A stretch of 5,357 bases of DNA from an uncultured Dorea sp. (GCA_900543415.1 UQRE01000056.1:1-5357); one strand, 5' to 3'. Shown: positions 1-5,357, numbered from the stretch's first letter. Notes: a model not told the origin generated them from the letters alone. A program made the numbers and translations.

Positions 1-522
1 CCCACGGGAACTCAGCCGGTTTCTAATCAATCCAGACCAACCGACCAGACCGCTCAACCTAATCAGCCTAATCAGCCCAAACAGCCGACAATGCCTAAAG
101 GACATTTCAAGAAAAAATTGAACATTGGAAACTTCATTGTCTGGGCGGGATGTCTGGCTGCATTTATTTCCCTGTTTTTGAACTTCGCAACAGCATCCAT
201 TGATATCGGAATTGCATCTGCCAGCGAATCTGTCAGACTGATCGACGCCGATGATGGAATTTTCTTTATCATCGTCATTGTGGCGGTCGCTGTTATTAAT
301 CTATTCAAACTGAACATTGTAACGATTCTCGGCTCCTGTGTCGGCCTGTTTTTCCTTTACCTCGAACTGGCTGACATCAAAAATCAATTAGGCGCCTTCG
401 AATCAATGGTCACTTACGGAGCAGGACGTACCCTTCTTATTCTCGGCATTATCCTAATGCTCGCCGGTTCCGTAACAGCACTTATTTTAAATCTCCGGGC
501 AAAAAAAGCCGCCGGATTTTAA
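1..522 (+). CDS. Partial multi-pass membrane protein with Pro/Gln/Asn-rich linker (5' end missing)
   Basis: The frame is open from the first base of the window to the TAA at 520-522, so this is the C-terminal 173 residues of a longer protein. An ATG at 91 exists, but the codons before it continue without a stop and encode a low-complexity linker rich in Pro, Gln, Asn and Thr (residues 1-30), as expected for an interdomain tether. A basic patch (KGHFKKK, about 34-39) is followed by four hydrophobic segments at roughly 44-64, 87-102, 104-121 and 143-164, and a short basic tail (RAKKAAGF). Firmicutes proteins with this shape often carry an N-terminal zinc ribbon before the linker; that part would lie outside the window, so this is inference. 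No catalytic motif is visible and the function is unknown. It converges on the ABC importer genes, with paired inverted repeats between them. Confidence 0.75.
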   Translation, partial: PTGTQPVSNQSRPTDQTAQPNQPNQPKQPTMPKGHFKKKLNIGNFIVWAGCLAAFISLFLNFATASIDIGIASASESVRLIDADDGIFFIIVIVAVAVINLFKLNIVTILGSCVGLFFLYLELADIKNQLGAFESMVTYGAGRTLLILGIILMLAGSVTALILNLRAKKAAGF

Positions 523-538
523 TTTGGGACACCCCAAA
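523..538. repeat. Short inverted repeat next to the convergent terminator
   Basis: TTTGGG (523-528) and CCCAAA (533-538) form a 6-bp stem with an ACAC loop, immediately after the stop codon of the plus-strand membrane protein gene. The ten bases at 521-530 (AATTTGGGAC) differ by one base from those opening the larger hairpin at 543-552 (AATTTAGGAC). The small hairpin may therefore be a degenerate relative of the big one. It may add to termination, but it has no U-run of its own. Confidence 0.5.
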
Positions 539-542
539 ATGC

Positions 543-585
543 AATTTAGGACGTAGCCTTTTGCAAAAAGGCTACGTCCTAAATT
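543..585. terminator. Probable bidirectional terminator, perfect 20-bp stem
   Basis: Bases 543-562 and 566-585 are perfect reverse complements (20 bp) around a 3-base GCA loop. The core GGACGTAGCC/GGCTACGTCC is GC-rich and the foot is AATTTA/TAAATT. It lies between the ends of convergent genes, the plus-strand membrane protein (stop at 522) and the minus-strand ABC ATPase (stop at 584-586), so a terminator serving both directions fits. Neither side has a long uninterrupted U-run; the A/U foot would have to act in its place. The ATPase stop codon overlaps the stem by two bases. It could also be a copy of a dispersed palindromic repeat. Confidence 0.7.
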
Positions 586-1330
586 ATAATATCTTCGATA
601 AAAATTCTTGTAATCTTGGATCTTTTGGATGCTCGAAGAATTCTTTCGGATCTCCCTGTTCTTTGATCTGTCCTTCATCCATGAAGATCACTCTTGTTGC
701 CACTTCTTTGGCAAATCCCATTTCGTGTGTTACGACTACCATGGTCATTCCGTCCTGTGCTAATCGTTTCATCAATTCCAGAACTTCGCCTACCATTTCC
801 GGGTCAAGCGCTGATGTCGGCTCGTCGAACAACATAACTTCCGGGTTCATTGCCAGAGAACGCACAATTGCAATACGCTGTTTCTGTCCGCCTGACAACT
901 GGGACGGATAAGCTTTTGCTTTTGCTTCCAGTCCTACCAGTTCCAGTAATTCCATTGCGCGTTTTTCTGCCTCTTCTTTTGACTTTCCAAGAAGCTTGAT
1001 CGGCGCCATTGTAATGTTATCTAAAATAGTTTTGTGTGGAAACAGATTGAAATGCTGGAAAACCATTCCCATTTTCTGCCGGTGTTTATTTATATCCACC
1101 TTTTTATCTGTAATGTCCACGCCTTCAAAATAGACATGTCCACGGTCCGGCTCTTCTAATAAATTTAAGGACCGCAGAAATGTTGATTTTCCTGATCCCG
1201 ACGGGCCTACGATAACAACAACCTCGCCTTTTTTTATTTCCTCTGACACACCGTTAATGGCATGCAGTTCTCCAAAAATCTTATGTAAATCCTCTACTTT
1301 GATCAAAGTATCTCCCTGATTAGTGGTCAC
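584..1330 (-). CDS. Polar amino acid ABC importer, ATP-binding subunit (GlnQ/ArtP-type)
   Basis: This 248-residue ATPase powers uptake of a polar amino acid by hydrolysing ATP on the cytoplasmic face of the membrane. All ABC motifs are present: Walker A GPSGSGKST (42-50), Q-loop Gln92, signature LSGGQ (145-149), Walker B VMLFDEP (165-171, catalytic Glu170), D-loop SALD (173-176) and switch His202. The length and the C-terminal ending (EHPKDPRLQEFLSKIL) are typical of the GlnQ/HisP/ArtP group, which lacks the extra regulatory domain of methionine or sugar importers. The start is GTG at 1330, supported by an AGGAGG site upstream, and the gene overlaps the end of the permease gene by 11 bp, implying translational coupling. 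The family call is firm; the substrate cannot be read from the ATPase. Confidence 0.96.
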   Translation of the reverse strand: MTTNQGDTLIKVEDLHKIFGELHAINGVSEEIKKGEVVVIVGPSGSGKSTFLRSLNLLEEPDRGHVYFEGVDITDKKVDINKHRQKMGMVFQHFNLFPHKTILDNITMAPIKLLGKSKEEAEKRAMELLELVGLEAKAKAYPSQLSGGQKQRIAIVRSLAMNPEVMLFDEPTSALDPEMVGEVLELMKRLAQDGMTMVVVTHEMGFAKEVATRVIFMDEGQIKEQGDPKEFFEHPKDPRLQEFLSKIL

Positions 1331-2012
1331 TGTTTCTCAGCCTCCTTTCCAGCATATTTACAAGCTTTGTAAATATCAATACCATAGCCAGATAAATAAG
1401 GGCAACGGCAATCAACGGCATAAATGCATCATAAGTACGGCTTCTGATAATATCACCTGCTTTTGTCAGATCCTGCAGTGCAATATATCCCGCAACAGAT
1501 GTCTCTTTTAACAACACGATAAACTCATTACCAAGCGCCGGAAGCACGTTTTTAAATGCCTGCGGCATAATGATATAGCGCATGGTCTGCACATAATTGA
1601 ATCCGAGGCTTCGTCCGGCTTCAAACTGACCTCCGTCAACGGACATAATACCGGAACGGAAGATTTCCGCCACATATGCGCCGGAGTTAAAACCAAACGC
1701 CATGATGGCAACCGGTATTTTATCAATATTTACATTTCCGAAAATAACGAAATAAATAATCAATAACTGTACAACTACCGGTGTTCCACGGATTACCGTC
1801 AGATAAATCTGACACAAAATATTTAAGATTTTAAGTTTTCCGGTCTTATCATATGTAGAACGGACTGTTGCCACCAAAAAACCAATCACAATACCGATGA
1901 GTACCGCAAAAAATGTAACAAGCAGCGTCACCTTTAATCCATCTACGATATACATCCAGCGGTCGTCTTTTATAAAATTAAGATAAAACCTGTCTTGCAG
2001 CGACTGTAACAT
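1320..2012 (-). CDS. Polar amino acid ABC importer, permease subunit (HisM/GlnP family)
   Basis: This 230-residue integral membrane protein forms the translocation channel, probably as a homodimer because only one permease gene is present. Hydrophobic segments lie around 25-50, 66-91, 98-112, 150-168 and 196-216. Family landmarks are RGTPVVVQL (75-83), NSGAYVAEIFRSGI (109-122) and the EAA loop that docks on the ATPase, EAGRSLGF through MPQA (131-152). The ATG at 2012 follows GAGAAGGA by eight bases. It lies between the binding protein gene (100 bp upstream, with a hairpin in the gap) and the ATPase gene (11-bp overlap). The length matches the family and no defect is seen. Confidence 0.95.
   Translation of the reverse strand: MLQSLQDRFYLNFIKDDRWMYIVDGLKVTLLVTFFAVLIGIVIGFLVATVRSTYDKTGKLKILNILCQIYLTVIRGTPVVVQLLIIYFVIFGNVNIDKIPVAIMAFGFNSGAYVAEIFRSGIMSVDGGQFEAGRSLGFNYVQTMRYIIMPQAFKNVLPALGNEFIVLLKETSVAGYIALQDLTKAGDIIRSRTYDAFMPLIAVALIYLAMVLIFTKLVNMLERRLRNSDH
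1341..1350 (-). promoter_or_regulatory. Ribosome binding site fixing the GTG start of the ATPase gene
   Basis: On the minus strand GGAAAGGAGG is followed by ten bases (CTGAGAAACA) and then GTG at 1330-1328. This strong Shine-Dalgarno lies inside the last codons of the permease gene and makes the non-ATG start credible. No in-frame ATG nearby has comparable support. Confidence 0.75.
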
Positions 2013-2050
2013 AATCTACATCCTTCTCTTTTTTATTTTTATTCTCAAAC

Positions 2051-2076
2051 ATGGAATGTGCCAAAGCACATTCCAT
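2051..2076 (-). promoter_or_regulatory. Intergenic hairpin between binding protein and permease genes
   Basis: ATGGAATGTGC (2051-2061) and GCACATTCCAT (2066-2076) form a perfect 11-bp stem with a 4-base loop. On the minus-strand transcript it lies about 36 bases after the binding protein stop and about 38 bases before the permease start. The bases after the stem on that strand (GTTTGAGAATAAAAAT) contain no U-run, so it does not look like a full intrinsic terminator. In ABC operons a stem here commonly protects the binding protein message from 3' decay or causes partial termination, giving more binding protein than channel. Applying that role here is inference. Confidence 0.65.
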
Positions 2077-2112
2077 ATTATCTCATTCCTTATTCCTTTG
2101 TATCAATTCCTC

Positions 2113-2847
2113 TTATTCTGCCGGAATATACTTTAACATAATCTCGTTTAATTTACCGGATTCTTCTAATTTTGCAAGCGCATCATTAATCTTTTCCATC
2201 AGCTCTTTGTTGTCTTTTGCAATTGCAATTGCATATTCTTCTTCTGTAAGAGGCTCATCAAGAATCTTAAGTCCTTCTGCTTCTTTTACAAATTCTTTTG
2301 CTGTGTGGCTGTCGATAACAACTGCATCAATCTTGCCCTGTGTCAGCGCCTGAACTGCTTCAAATCCTTTGCTATACTGCTCTACTTTAGCATCTTTTAC
2401 ATTTTCACTTGAATATGTATCACCTGTTGTTCCAAGCTGAACGCCGATAGACTTTCCTTCCAGATCTGCAGGTCCTGCAATTGCGCTGTCTTCTTTCACA
2501 ATGATTACCTGACTTGCATCTGCATAAGTATCAGAGAAGTTAACACTTTCCAAACGATCCGGATCAACAGTCATTCCTGCTACACCGATATCTGCTTTTC
2601 CACTGGACACTGCCGGAATTACAGAGTCAAATGCCATATCTTCTACTTCCAGTTTCATTCCAAGTTCTTCTGCGATTGCTGTAGCAATCTCTACATCGAT
2701 ACCTACGATTTCATCGTTTTCATAATATTCATATGGTGGAAACTCAGCATTTGTAGCCATCGTCAATGTATCGTCTTCTTTTCCTCCACATGCTGCCAAT
2801 GATAAGGCACATACTCCTACTAATAATAAACTCACTAATTTTTTCAT
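2113..2847 (-). CDS. Amino acid-binding lipoprotein of ABC importer (SBP family 3)
   Basis: This 244-residue extracellular receptor captures an amino acid and delivers it to the adjacent permease. It starts with a lipoprotein signal peptide: MKK, a hydrophobic stretch, then lipobox LAAC with Cys20 as the lipidated residue. The mature part has the family 3 pattern: TNAEFPPYEYYEN (32-44), GIDVEIATAIAEEL (49-62), GMTVDPDR (91-98), QLGTTGD (137-143) and VVID (176-179). By analogy with GlnH-type proteins, Arg98 and Thr140/Thr141 should hold the substrate carboxylate and Asp179 its amino group. Side-chain specificity cannot be read with confidence. The ATG at 2847 follows GGGAGG by eight bases. It is the first gene of the importer operon, with ARG-box-like sites upstream, so arginine or a related basic amino acid is the best substrate guess. 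Cystine, glutamine or another polar amino acid remain alternatives. Confidence 0.94.
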   Translation of the reverse strand: MKKLVSLLLVGVCALSLAACGGKEDDTLTMATNAEFPPYEYYENDEIVGIDVEIATAIAEELGMKLEVEDMAFDSVIPAVSSGKADIGVAGMTVDPDRLESVNFSDTYADASQVIIVKEDSAIAGPADLEGKSIGVQLGTTGDTYSSENVKDAKVEQYSKGFEAVQALTQGKIDAVVIDSHTAKEFVKEAEGLKILDEPLTEEEYAIAIAKDNKELMEKINDALAKLEESGKLNEIMLKYIPAE

Positions 2848-2889
2848 AACTTCTACCTCCCATATATCTCTTACCGATTTTTATTTTCT

Positions 2890-2907
2890 CTTGTATAAAA
2901 ATTCAAG
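2890..2907 (-). promoter_or_regulatory. Candidate ArgR/AhrC operator (ARG box), best match
   Basis: CTTGTATAAAAATTCAAG, read on the plus strand at 2890-2907, matches the Bacillus AhrC ARG box CATGAATAAAAATKCAAK at 16 of 18 positions by eye, and it is nearly palindromic. It lies just downstream of the predicted transcription start of the importer operon, where bound repressor would block transcription. ArgR/AhrC is the arginine-dependent repressor that controls arginine synthesis and transport in Firmicutes. The motif is AT-rich, so chance similarity is possible. The consensus is recalled and no score was computed. Confidence 0.55.
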
Positions 2908-2917
2908 TATGAATCAT

Positions 2918-2945
2918 ATTCTAGCACGTTTTTTGTAAAAATCAA
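2918..2945 (-). promoter_or_regulatory. Candidate promoter of the amino acid importer operon
   Basis: On the minus strand TTGATT (2945-2940, 4/6 to the -35 consensus) and TAGAAT (2923-2918, 5/6 to the -10 consensus) are 16 bases apart. TG one base before the -10 gives an extended -10 element (TGCTAGAAT). The predicted start of transcription is near 2911, leaving a leader of about 64 bases, too short for a typical T-box or large riboswitch. A weaker alternative is TTGAAT (2906-2901) with TAAAAA (2883-2878) at 17 bases, whose -35 lies inside the ARG-box-like site. Confidence 0.55.
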
Positions 2946-2972
2946 GTGTTTTTATGCAGAAAATTATTATTT

Positions 2973-2990
2973 TTTGAAATTTTATGCACT
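2973..2990 (-). promoter_or_regulatory. Secondary ARG-box-like site
   Basis: The minus-strand sequence AGTGCATAAAATTTCAAA agrees with the Bacillus ARG box at about 13 of 18 positions. Against the E. coli consensus WNTGAATWWWWATTCANW it misses two of the constrained positions. It is exactly 30 bp from a better site at 3003-3020 and 30 bp from a weak half-site at 2943-2960 that shares TGCATAAAA. Confidence 0.35.
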
Positions 2991-3002
2991 CTATCGGTTT
3001 TT

Positions 3003-3020
3003 CTTACATTTTTATACATT
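3003..3020 (-). promoter_or_regulatory. Distal ARG-box-like site upstream of importer operon
   Basis: The minus-strand sequence AATGTATAAAAATGTAAG matches the Bacillus ARG box at about 15 of 18 positions. It lies roughly 100 bp upstream of the predicted transcription start and only 14 bp after the uppP stop codon. Together with the site at 2890-2907 it could allow looping by hexameric ArgR. The AT-rich background lowers confidence. Confidence 0.4.
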
Positions 3021-3033
3021 TTCCATACAAGAT

Positions 3034-3861
3034 TTACGCAAGAACCATCTGTACGAGAGATACAACAACAATCAATCCACCTAACACGACACGATAATAT
3101 CCGAATACTTTAAAATCGTTCTTCTTAATATAGCTCATGAGGAACTTGATCGCGAAAATCGATACTGCAAAAGAGACTACACAACCAAGCATAAGATATC
3201 CAAATTCTCCTGCCGTAAATGCAAAGCCGAATTTAATCAGCTTTAATAAGCTTGCTCCAAACATCACCGGAATTGCCAAGAAAAATGTAAATTCTGCCGC
3301 AACTTCTCTGGACACGCCGATAATCAACGCTCCAACGATTGTTGCACCGGATCTTGAAGTCCCCGGAATCAATGCCAGCATCTGGAAAAATCCAATCCAC
3401 AGAAGCATTGACATAGACAAGTCTGCGATTTTATTTACGGATGGTCTGCGTCCGGCATTGCGGTTCTCAATCACGATAAACAGAACACCGTAGACAATCA
3501 GCATCACAGCAACCGGAAATGGCTTGTAAAATATTTTATCAAGAATATCATTAAACAATAGCCCTATGATCGCAGCCGGAACTGATGCGATAGCTACTTT
3601 AATCCACATCTGCCATGTGAGAAGCTTTTGCTTCTTTGTCTTTTTCGGTGAAAATGGGTTCAGCTTGTGAAAATACAGTACAACTACCGCCATGATCGCA
3701 CCAAGCTGAATTACTACATTGAACATTTCCATAAATTCATCACTCATTCCCGGAGCTAATAAATCACCTACTAAAATAAGGTGACCGGTACTGCTCACCG
3801 GAAGCCACTCGGTAATTCCTTCCACGATTCCAAGAATGATTACTTTCAACGCATCTAACAT
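3034..3861 (-). CDS. uppP: Undecaprenyl-diphosphatase UppP (BacA family)
   Basis: This 275-residue membrane enzyme removes one phosphate from undecaprenyl diphosphate, recycling the C55 lipid carrier used for peptidoglycan and other wall polymers. High activity gives bacitracin tolerance in this family. Both active-site regions are intact: EGITEWLPVSSTGH (14-27), with Glu18, Ser24 and His27 matching E. coli Glu21, Ser27 and His30, and PGTSRSG (166-172), with Arg170 matching Arg174. Multiple hydrophobic segments cover most of the length, with a basic loop at about 71-82 (SPKKTKKQKL region). The length is normal. It is the last gene of a three-gene run, with one base between the HAD stop and this ATG. 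No convincing terminator follows it before the importer operon, so some read-through is possible. Confidence 0.97.
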   Translation of the reverse strand: MLDALKVIILGIVEGITEWLPVSSTGHLILVGDLLAPGMSDEFMEMFNVVIQLGAIMAVVVLYFHKLNPFSPKKTKKQKLLTWQMWIKVAIASVPAAIIGLLFNDILDKIFYKPFPVAVMLIVYGVLFIVIENRNAGRRPSVNKIADLSMSMLLWIGFFQMLALIPGTSRSGATIVGALIIGVSREVAAEFTFFLAIPVMFGASLLKLIKFGFAFTAGEFGYLMLGCVVSFAVSIFAIKFLMSYIKKNDFKVFGYYRVVLGGLIVVVSLVQMVLA

Positions 3862-3862
3862 A

Positions 3863-4705
3863 TTATTCTCCCTTCTTTAACACATAAGTTTCTATAAACT
3901 GTGCAACGCCTTCCTCATCGTTGGTCTTCTCTGTCGTCTCATCCGCCGCACGTTTGATCTCTTCGATTCCATTTTTCATAGCAACGCCTGTTCCCGCCTT
4001 TTCGAGCAGTGCAAGATCATTGTTGCCATCGCCGAATGCCAACGTCTCCTTTGGCATAATTCCAAGCCGCTTCGCAAGCCAAACAAGGGCGTCTCCCTTA
4101 TTCACACCGGCTGCGTTCACTTCGATATTATTTTTTAACGCTTTTGTAACCGTAACCCCTGTCAGGCTCTCAATCTCCTCCAGCGCTTTCTTTCTCTCTT
4201 CCAGGTCTGCAAATACTCCCTGCACCTTGTCTACCGCCCGGTTCTCTGTGTGAAATTTTTCCATCAGATCTTCCACCGGACATCTGGTAGAACGGACATA
4301 TTCTGCCATAGGACCTTCTTCGAAGAACTGATGAATTTTCTCAAGTTCCGCTCTCTTTGCATACCCTGTTCCATCATAATAAATCTCACGAAGCGTGTCA
4401 TATTTCCCTAAAATCTCTAAAATCTCTTCCGCAGTCTTTGTATCTACAAGCTGTTCCCTTAACACCGTTCCATCCTTAAGATCCAAAATTCTCGCCCCGT
4501 TTGCTGTAATCGCATAGCGGAGTCCGACAAGCTCTTTGACCATTTTCGGAAGTCCACATAAAGGACGTCCGGTAACCGGAAGGATCTCGATTCCCTGCTT
4601 AACTGCCCGCCTCAATATTTCTATCGTATACGAGCGCAGTTCTTTTTTATCTGTCAAAAGCGTACCGTCCAGATCAAAACCAATCATCCGTATATTATTC
4701 TTCAT
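3863..4705 (-). CDS. Cof-type HAD-superfamily phosphatase
   Basis: This 280-residue soluble hydrolase belongs to the Cof/YidA group (HAD IIB, C2-cap), which dephosphorylates sugar phosphates, flavin nucleotides or related small metabolites in the cytoplasm. The four HAD motifs are visible: motif I DLDGTLL with nucleophile Asp11 and acid/base Asp13, motif II PVTGRP with Thr45, motif III NKGDAL with Lys203, and motif IV GDGNND (225-230) with magnesium-binding Asp226 and Asp230. The cap occupies roughly 80-195. The ATG at 4705 has AAAGGAA some 11 bases upstream; Met7 is a possible but unsupported alternative. The gene overlaps the upstream gene by 11 bp and ends one base before uppP. The substrate cannot be predicted, and a link to lipid-carrier metabolism rests only on position. 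Confidence 0.94.
   Translation of the reverse strand: MKNNIRMIGFDLDGTLLTDKKELRSYTIEILRRAVKQGIEILPVTGRPLCGLPKMVKELVGLRYAITANGARILDLKDGTVLREQLVDTKTAEEILEILGKYDTLREIYYDGTGYAKRAELEKIHQFFEEGPMAEYVRSTRCPVEDLMEKFHTENRAVDKVQGVFADLEERKKALEEIESLTGVTVTKALKNNIEVNAAGVNKGDALVWLAKRLGIMPKETLAFGDGNNDLALLEKAGTGVAMKNGIEEIKRAADETTEKTNDEEGVAQFIETYVLKKGE
3868..3874 (-). promoter_or_regulatory. uppP ribosome binding site inside the HAD gene
   Basis: The last HAD codons (Lys-Lys-Gly-Glu) spell AAGGGAG on the minus strand, six bases before the uppP ATG at 3861. The arrangement stop-one base-start (TAATATG) with this internal site points to translational coupling. Confidence 0.65.
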
Positions 4706-5276
4706 AAACCGCTAATTCCTTTCTTGTGCTGGAAAACAAGAATAAAGACTTACTGATCGCGTCTGTTCCTGCATGGTATCCGTTTCCCGCGTCTTCTTTT
4801 AATTTTTTTGCAGCTTCTTCGTTGGATGCCGGAACGAATAAGACAGTCTCTTTGGAAGGAACTGCAATGAGAAGATCGTCCTTCAGCTTATCTACACACA
4901 CCTGCCAGATATGCTTGAAACAAAGCGCACTTGCCTCATGGATTCCATCCGCAATAATGCCAAAACCGCCATACCATGTATTTCCGATTACAAACTCCAC
5001 ATCACGCACCAGATTTTCGCACGCAGTGTGATATAACTCCTCTATCTCTACTTCCGGAGGAAGCATATTGTCTTTTAAAATCTCATAACTATCTTCACTT
5101 CTCTTTATAGCAAAGATAATTTTAAGATCTCCCACAAAGGCAATGACCGGCGTGTCTTTTTCAGATATATTCTTTCCATTTAACGCCTTTGAATCACGAA
5201 GCTCGCCCTTAACCCACGGATAAATGCAATCTTTTATCTTTTCAAAGCTATAATGCTCTTCCTCGTACTTTTTCAT
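4695..5276 (-). CDS. DUF1444-like protein of unknown function
   Basis: This 193-residue protein has no signal peptide or membrane segment and is probably cytoplasmic. The layout resembles DUF1444 (Bacillus YtpQ type): an EIEELYHTACENL segment (77-89), a glycine-rich stretch with DGIHEASALCF (110-120), then DDLLIAVPSKETVLFVPAS (133-151) and a C-terminal LFLFSSTRKELAVY. YtpQ-type proteins are usually nearer 270 residues, so this would be a short form lacking much of the N-terminus. The family assignment is from memory of its patterns and is tentative. The ATG at 5276 follows AAGGAG by eight to nine bases. It is the first gene of the run, and its stop codon lies inside the start of the HAD gene (11-bp overlap). 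No catalytic motif is recognisable. Confidence 0.8.
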   Translation of the reverse strand: MKKYEEEHYSFEKIKDCIYPWVKGELRDSKALNGKNISEKDTPVIAFVGDLKIIFAIKRSEDSYEILKDNMLPPEVEIEELYHTACENLVRDVEFVIGNTWYGGFGIIADGIHEASALCFKHIWQVCVDKLKDDLLIAVPSKETVLFVPASNEEAAKKLKEDAGNGYHAGTDAISKSLFLFSSTRKELAVYEE

Positions 5277-5357
5277 TTGACTTTCTCCTTTCCTGACACT
5301 TCTATGTATTTTATGTAAAATATTACTTCAAACATAACACTTCTATTTTAGCAAAGA
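5277..5357 (-). promoter_or_regulatory. Upstream region of the DUF1444-HAD-uppP operon
   Basis: The region holds a strong ribosome site (AAGGAG, 5284-5289), a perfect palindrome TATTTTA-TG-TAAAATA (5307-5322), and a 10-mer ACACTTCTAT present at 5296-5305 and again at 5337-5346. Minus-strand TTGAAG (upstream of the palindrome) and TAAAAT-like hexamers occur but are not spaced as a good promoter. The promoter may be degenerate or outside the window. Confidence 0.4.

Noticed and set aside
91..93. ATG at 91 as the true start of the membrane protein gene
   Set aside because: The frame stays open back to base 1 with a biased Pro/Gln/Asn composition, and no Shine-Dalgarno precedes the ATG.
2051..2353. 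Plus-strand open frame across the binding protein gene
   Set aside because: It is antisense to a well-supported gene, starts inside the intergenic hairpin and resembles no family. The other antisense frames (3137-3493, 3921-4253, 4726-5031, 561-911) fail for the same reason.
2848..2911. T-box or amino acid riboswitch in the importer leader
   Set aside because: The predicted leader is about 64 bases, AT-rich and without a stable stem or a T-box-like sequence.
2873..2998. ACCGAT (2873-2878) and ATCGGT (2993-2998) as a long-range inverted repeat
   Set aside because: Only six bases match across more than 100 bp, which is expected by chance.
3011..3030. TTGTAT with TATAAA just after uppP as a promoter
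   Set aside because: The hexamers are only 8 bases apart, far too close for a sigma-A promoter. The TATAAA overlaps the ARG-box-like site.
584..5276. A novel defence, mobile or biosynthetic system
   Set aside because: All complete genes except the DUF1444-like one are recognised housekeeping or transport families with intact motifs, and no recombinase, toxin, nuclease or repeat array is present.

Overview
The window looks like a chromosomal segment from a Gram-positive, low-to-moderate-GC Clostridia bacterium, most plausibly a gut Lachnospiraceae. The reasons are strong AGGAGG-type ribosome sites, AT-rich intergenic DNA, a lipoprotein-anchored binding protein instead of a periplasmic one, and the general look of the proteins. 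The organism assignment is inference. I see no phage, transposon, CRISPR, tRNA or rRNA signal, and nothing that amounts to a new multi-gene system.

Layout: (i) 1-522, plus strand: the 3' part of a small multi-pass membrane protein whose N-terminus lies outside the window, with a Pro/Gln/Asn-rich linker before four membrane segments. (ii) 523-585: two inverted repeats, one a perfect 20-bp stem, sit between convergent genes and probably end transcription from both sides. (iii) 584-2847, minus strand: a complete polar amino acid ABC importer, transcribed as binding lipoprotein, then permease, then ATPase. A 100-bp gap with a strong hairpin separates binding protein and permease, while permease and ATPase overlap. 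(iv) 2848-3033: the importer's control region, with a candidate extended -10 promoter and several sequences resembling the ARG box bound by the arginine repressor ArgR/AhrC. (v) 3034-5276, minus strand: a tightly coupled three-gene operon transcribed as a DUF1444-like protein, then a Cof-type HAD phosphatase, then undecaprenyl-diphosphatase UppP. (vi) 5277-5357: the upstream region of that operon, with a 16-bp AT palindrome and a repeated 10-mer.

How the genes work together: the ABC genes supply all parts of one importer. The ARG-box-like sites make arginine or a related basic amino acid the best substrate guess and suggest repression when arginine is plentiful. UppP recycles the lipid carrier for cell-wall synthesis. 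The HAD and DUF1444-like proteins are translationally linked to it, but the sequence does not show a shared pathway. The most useful observation is the array of ARG-box-like sites, because it turns a generic 'amino acid ABC transporter' label into a testable arginine-regulon prediction.
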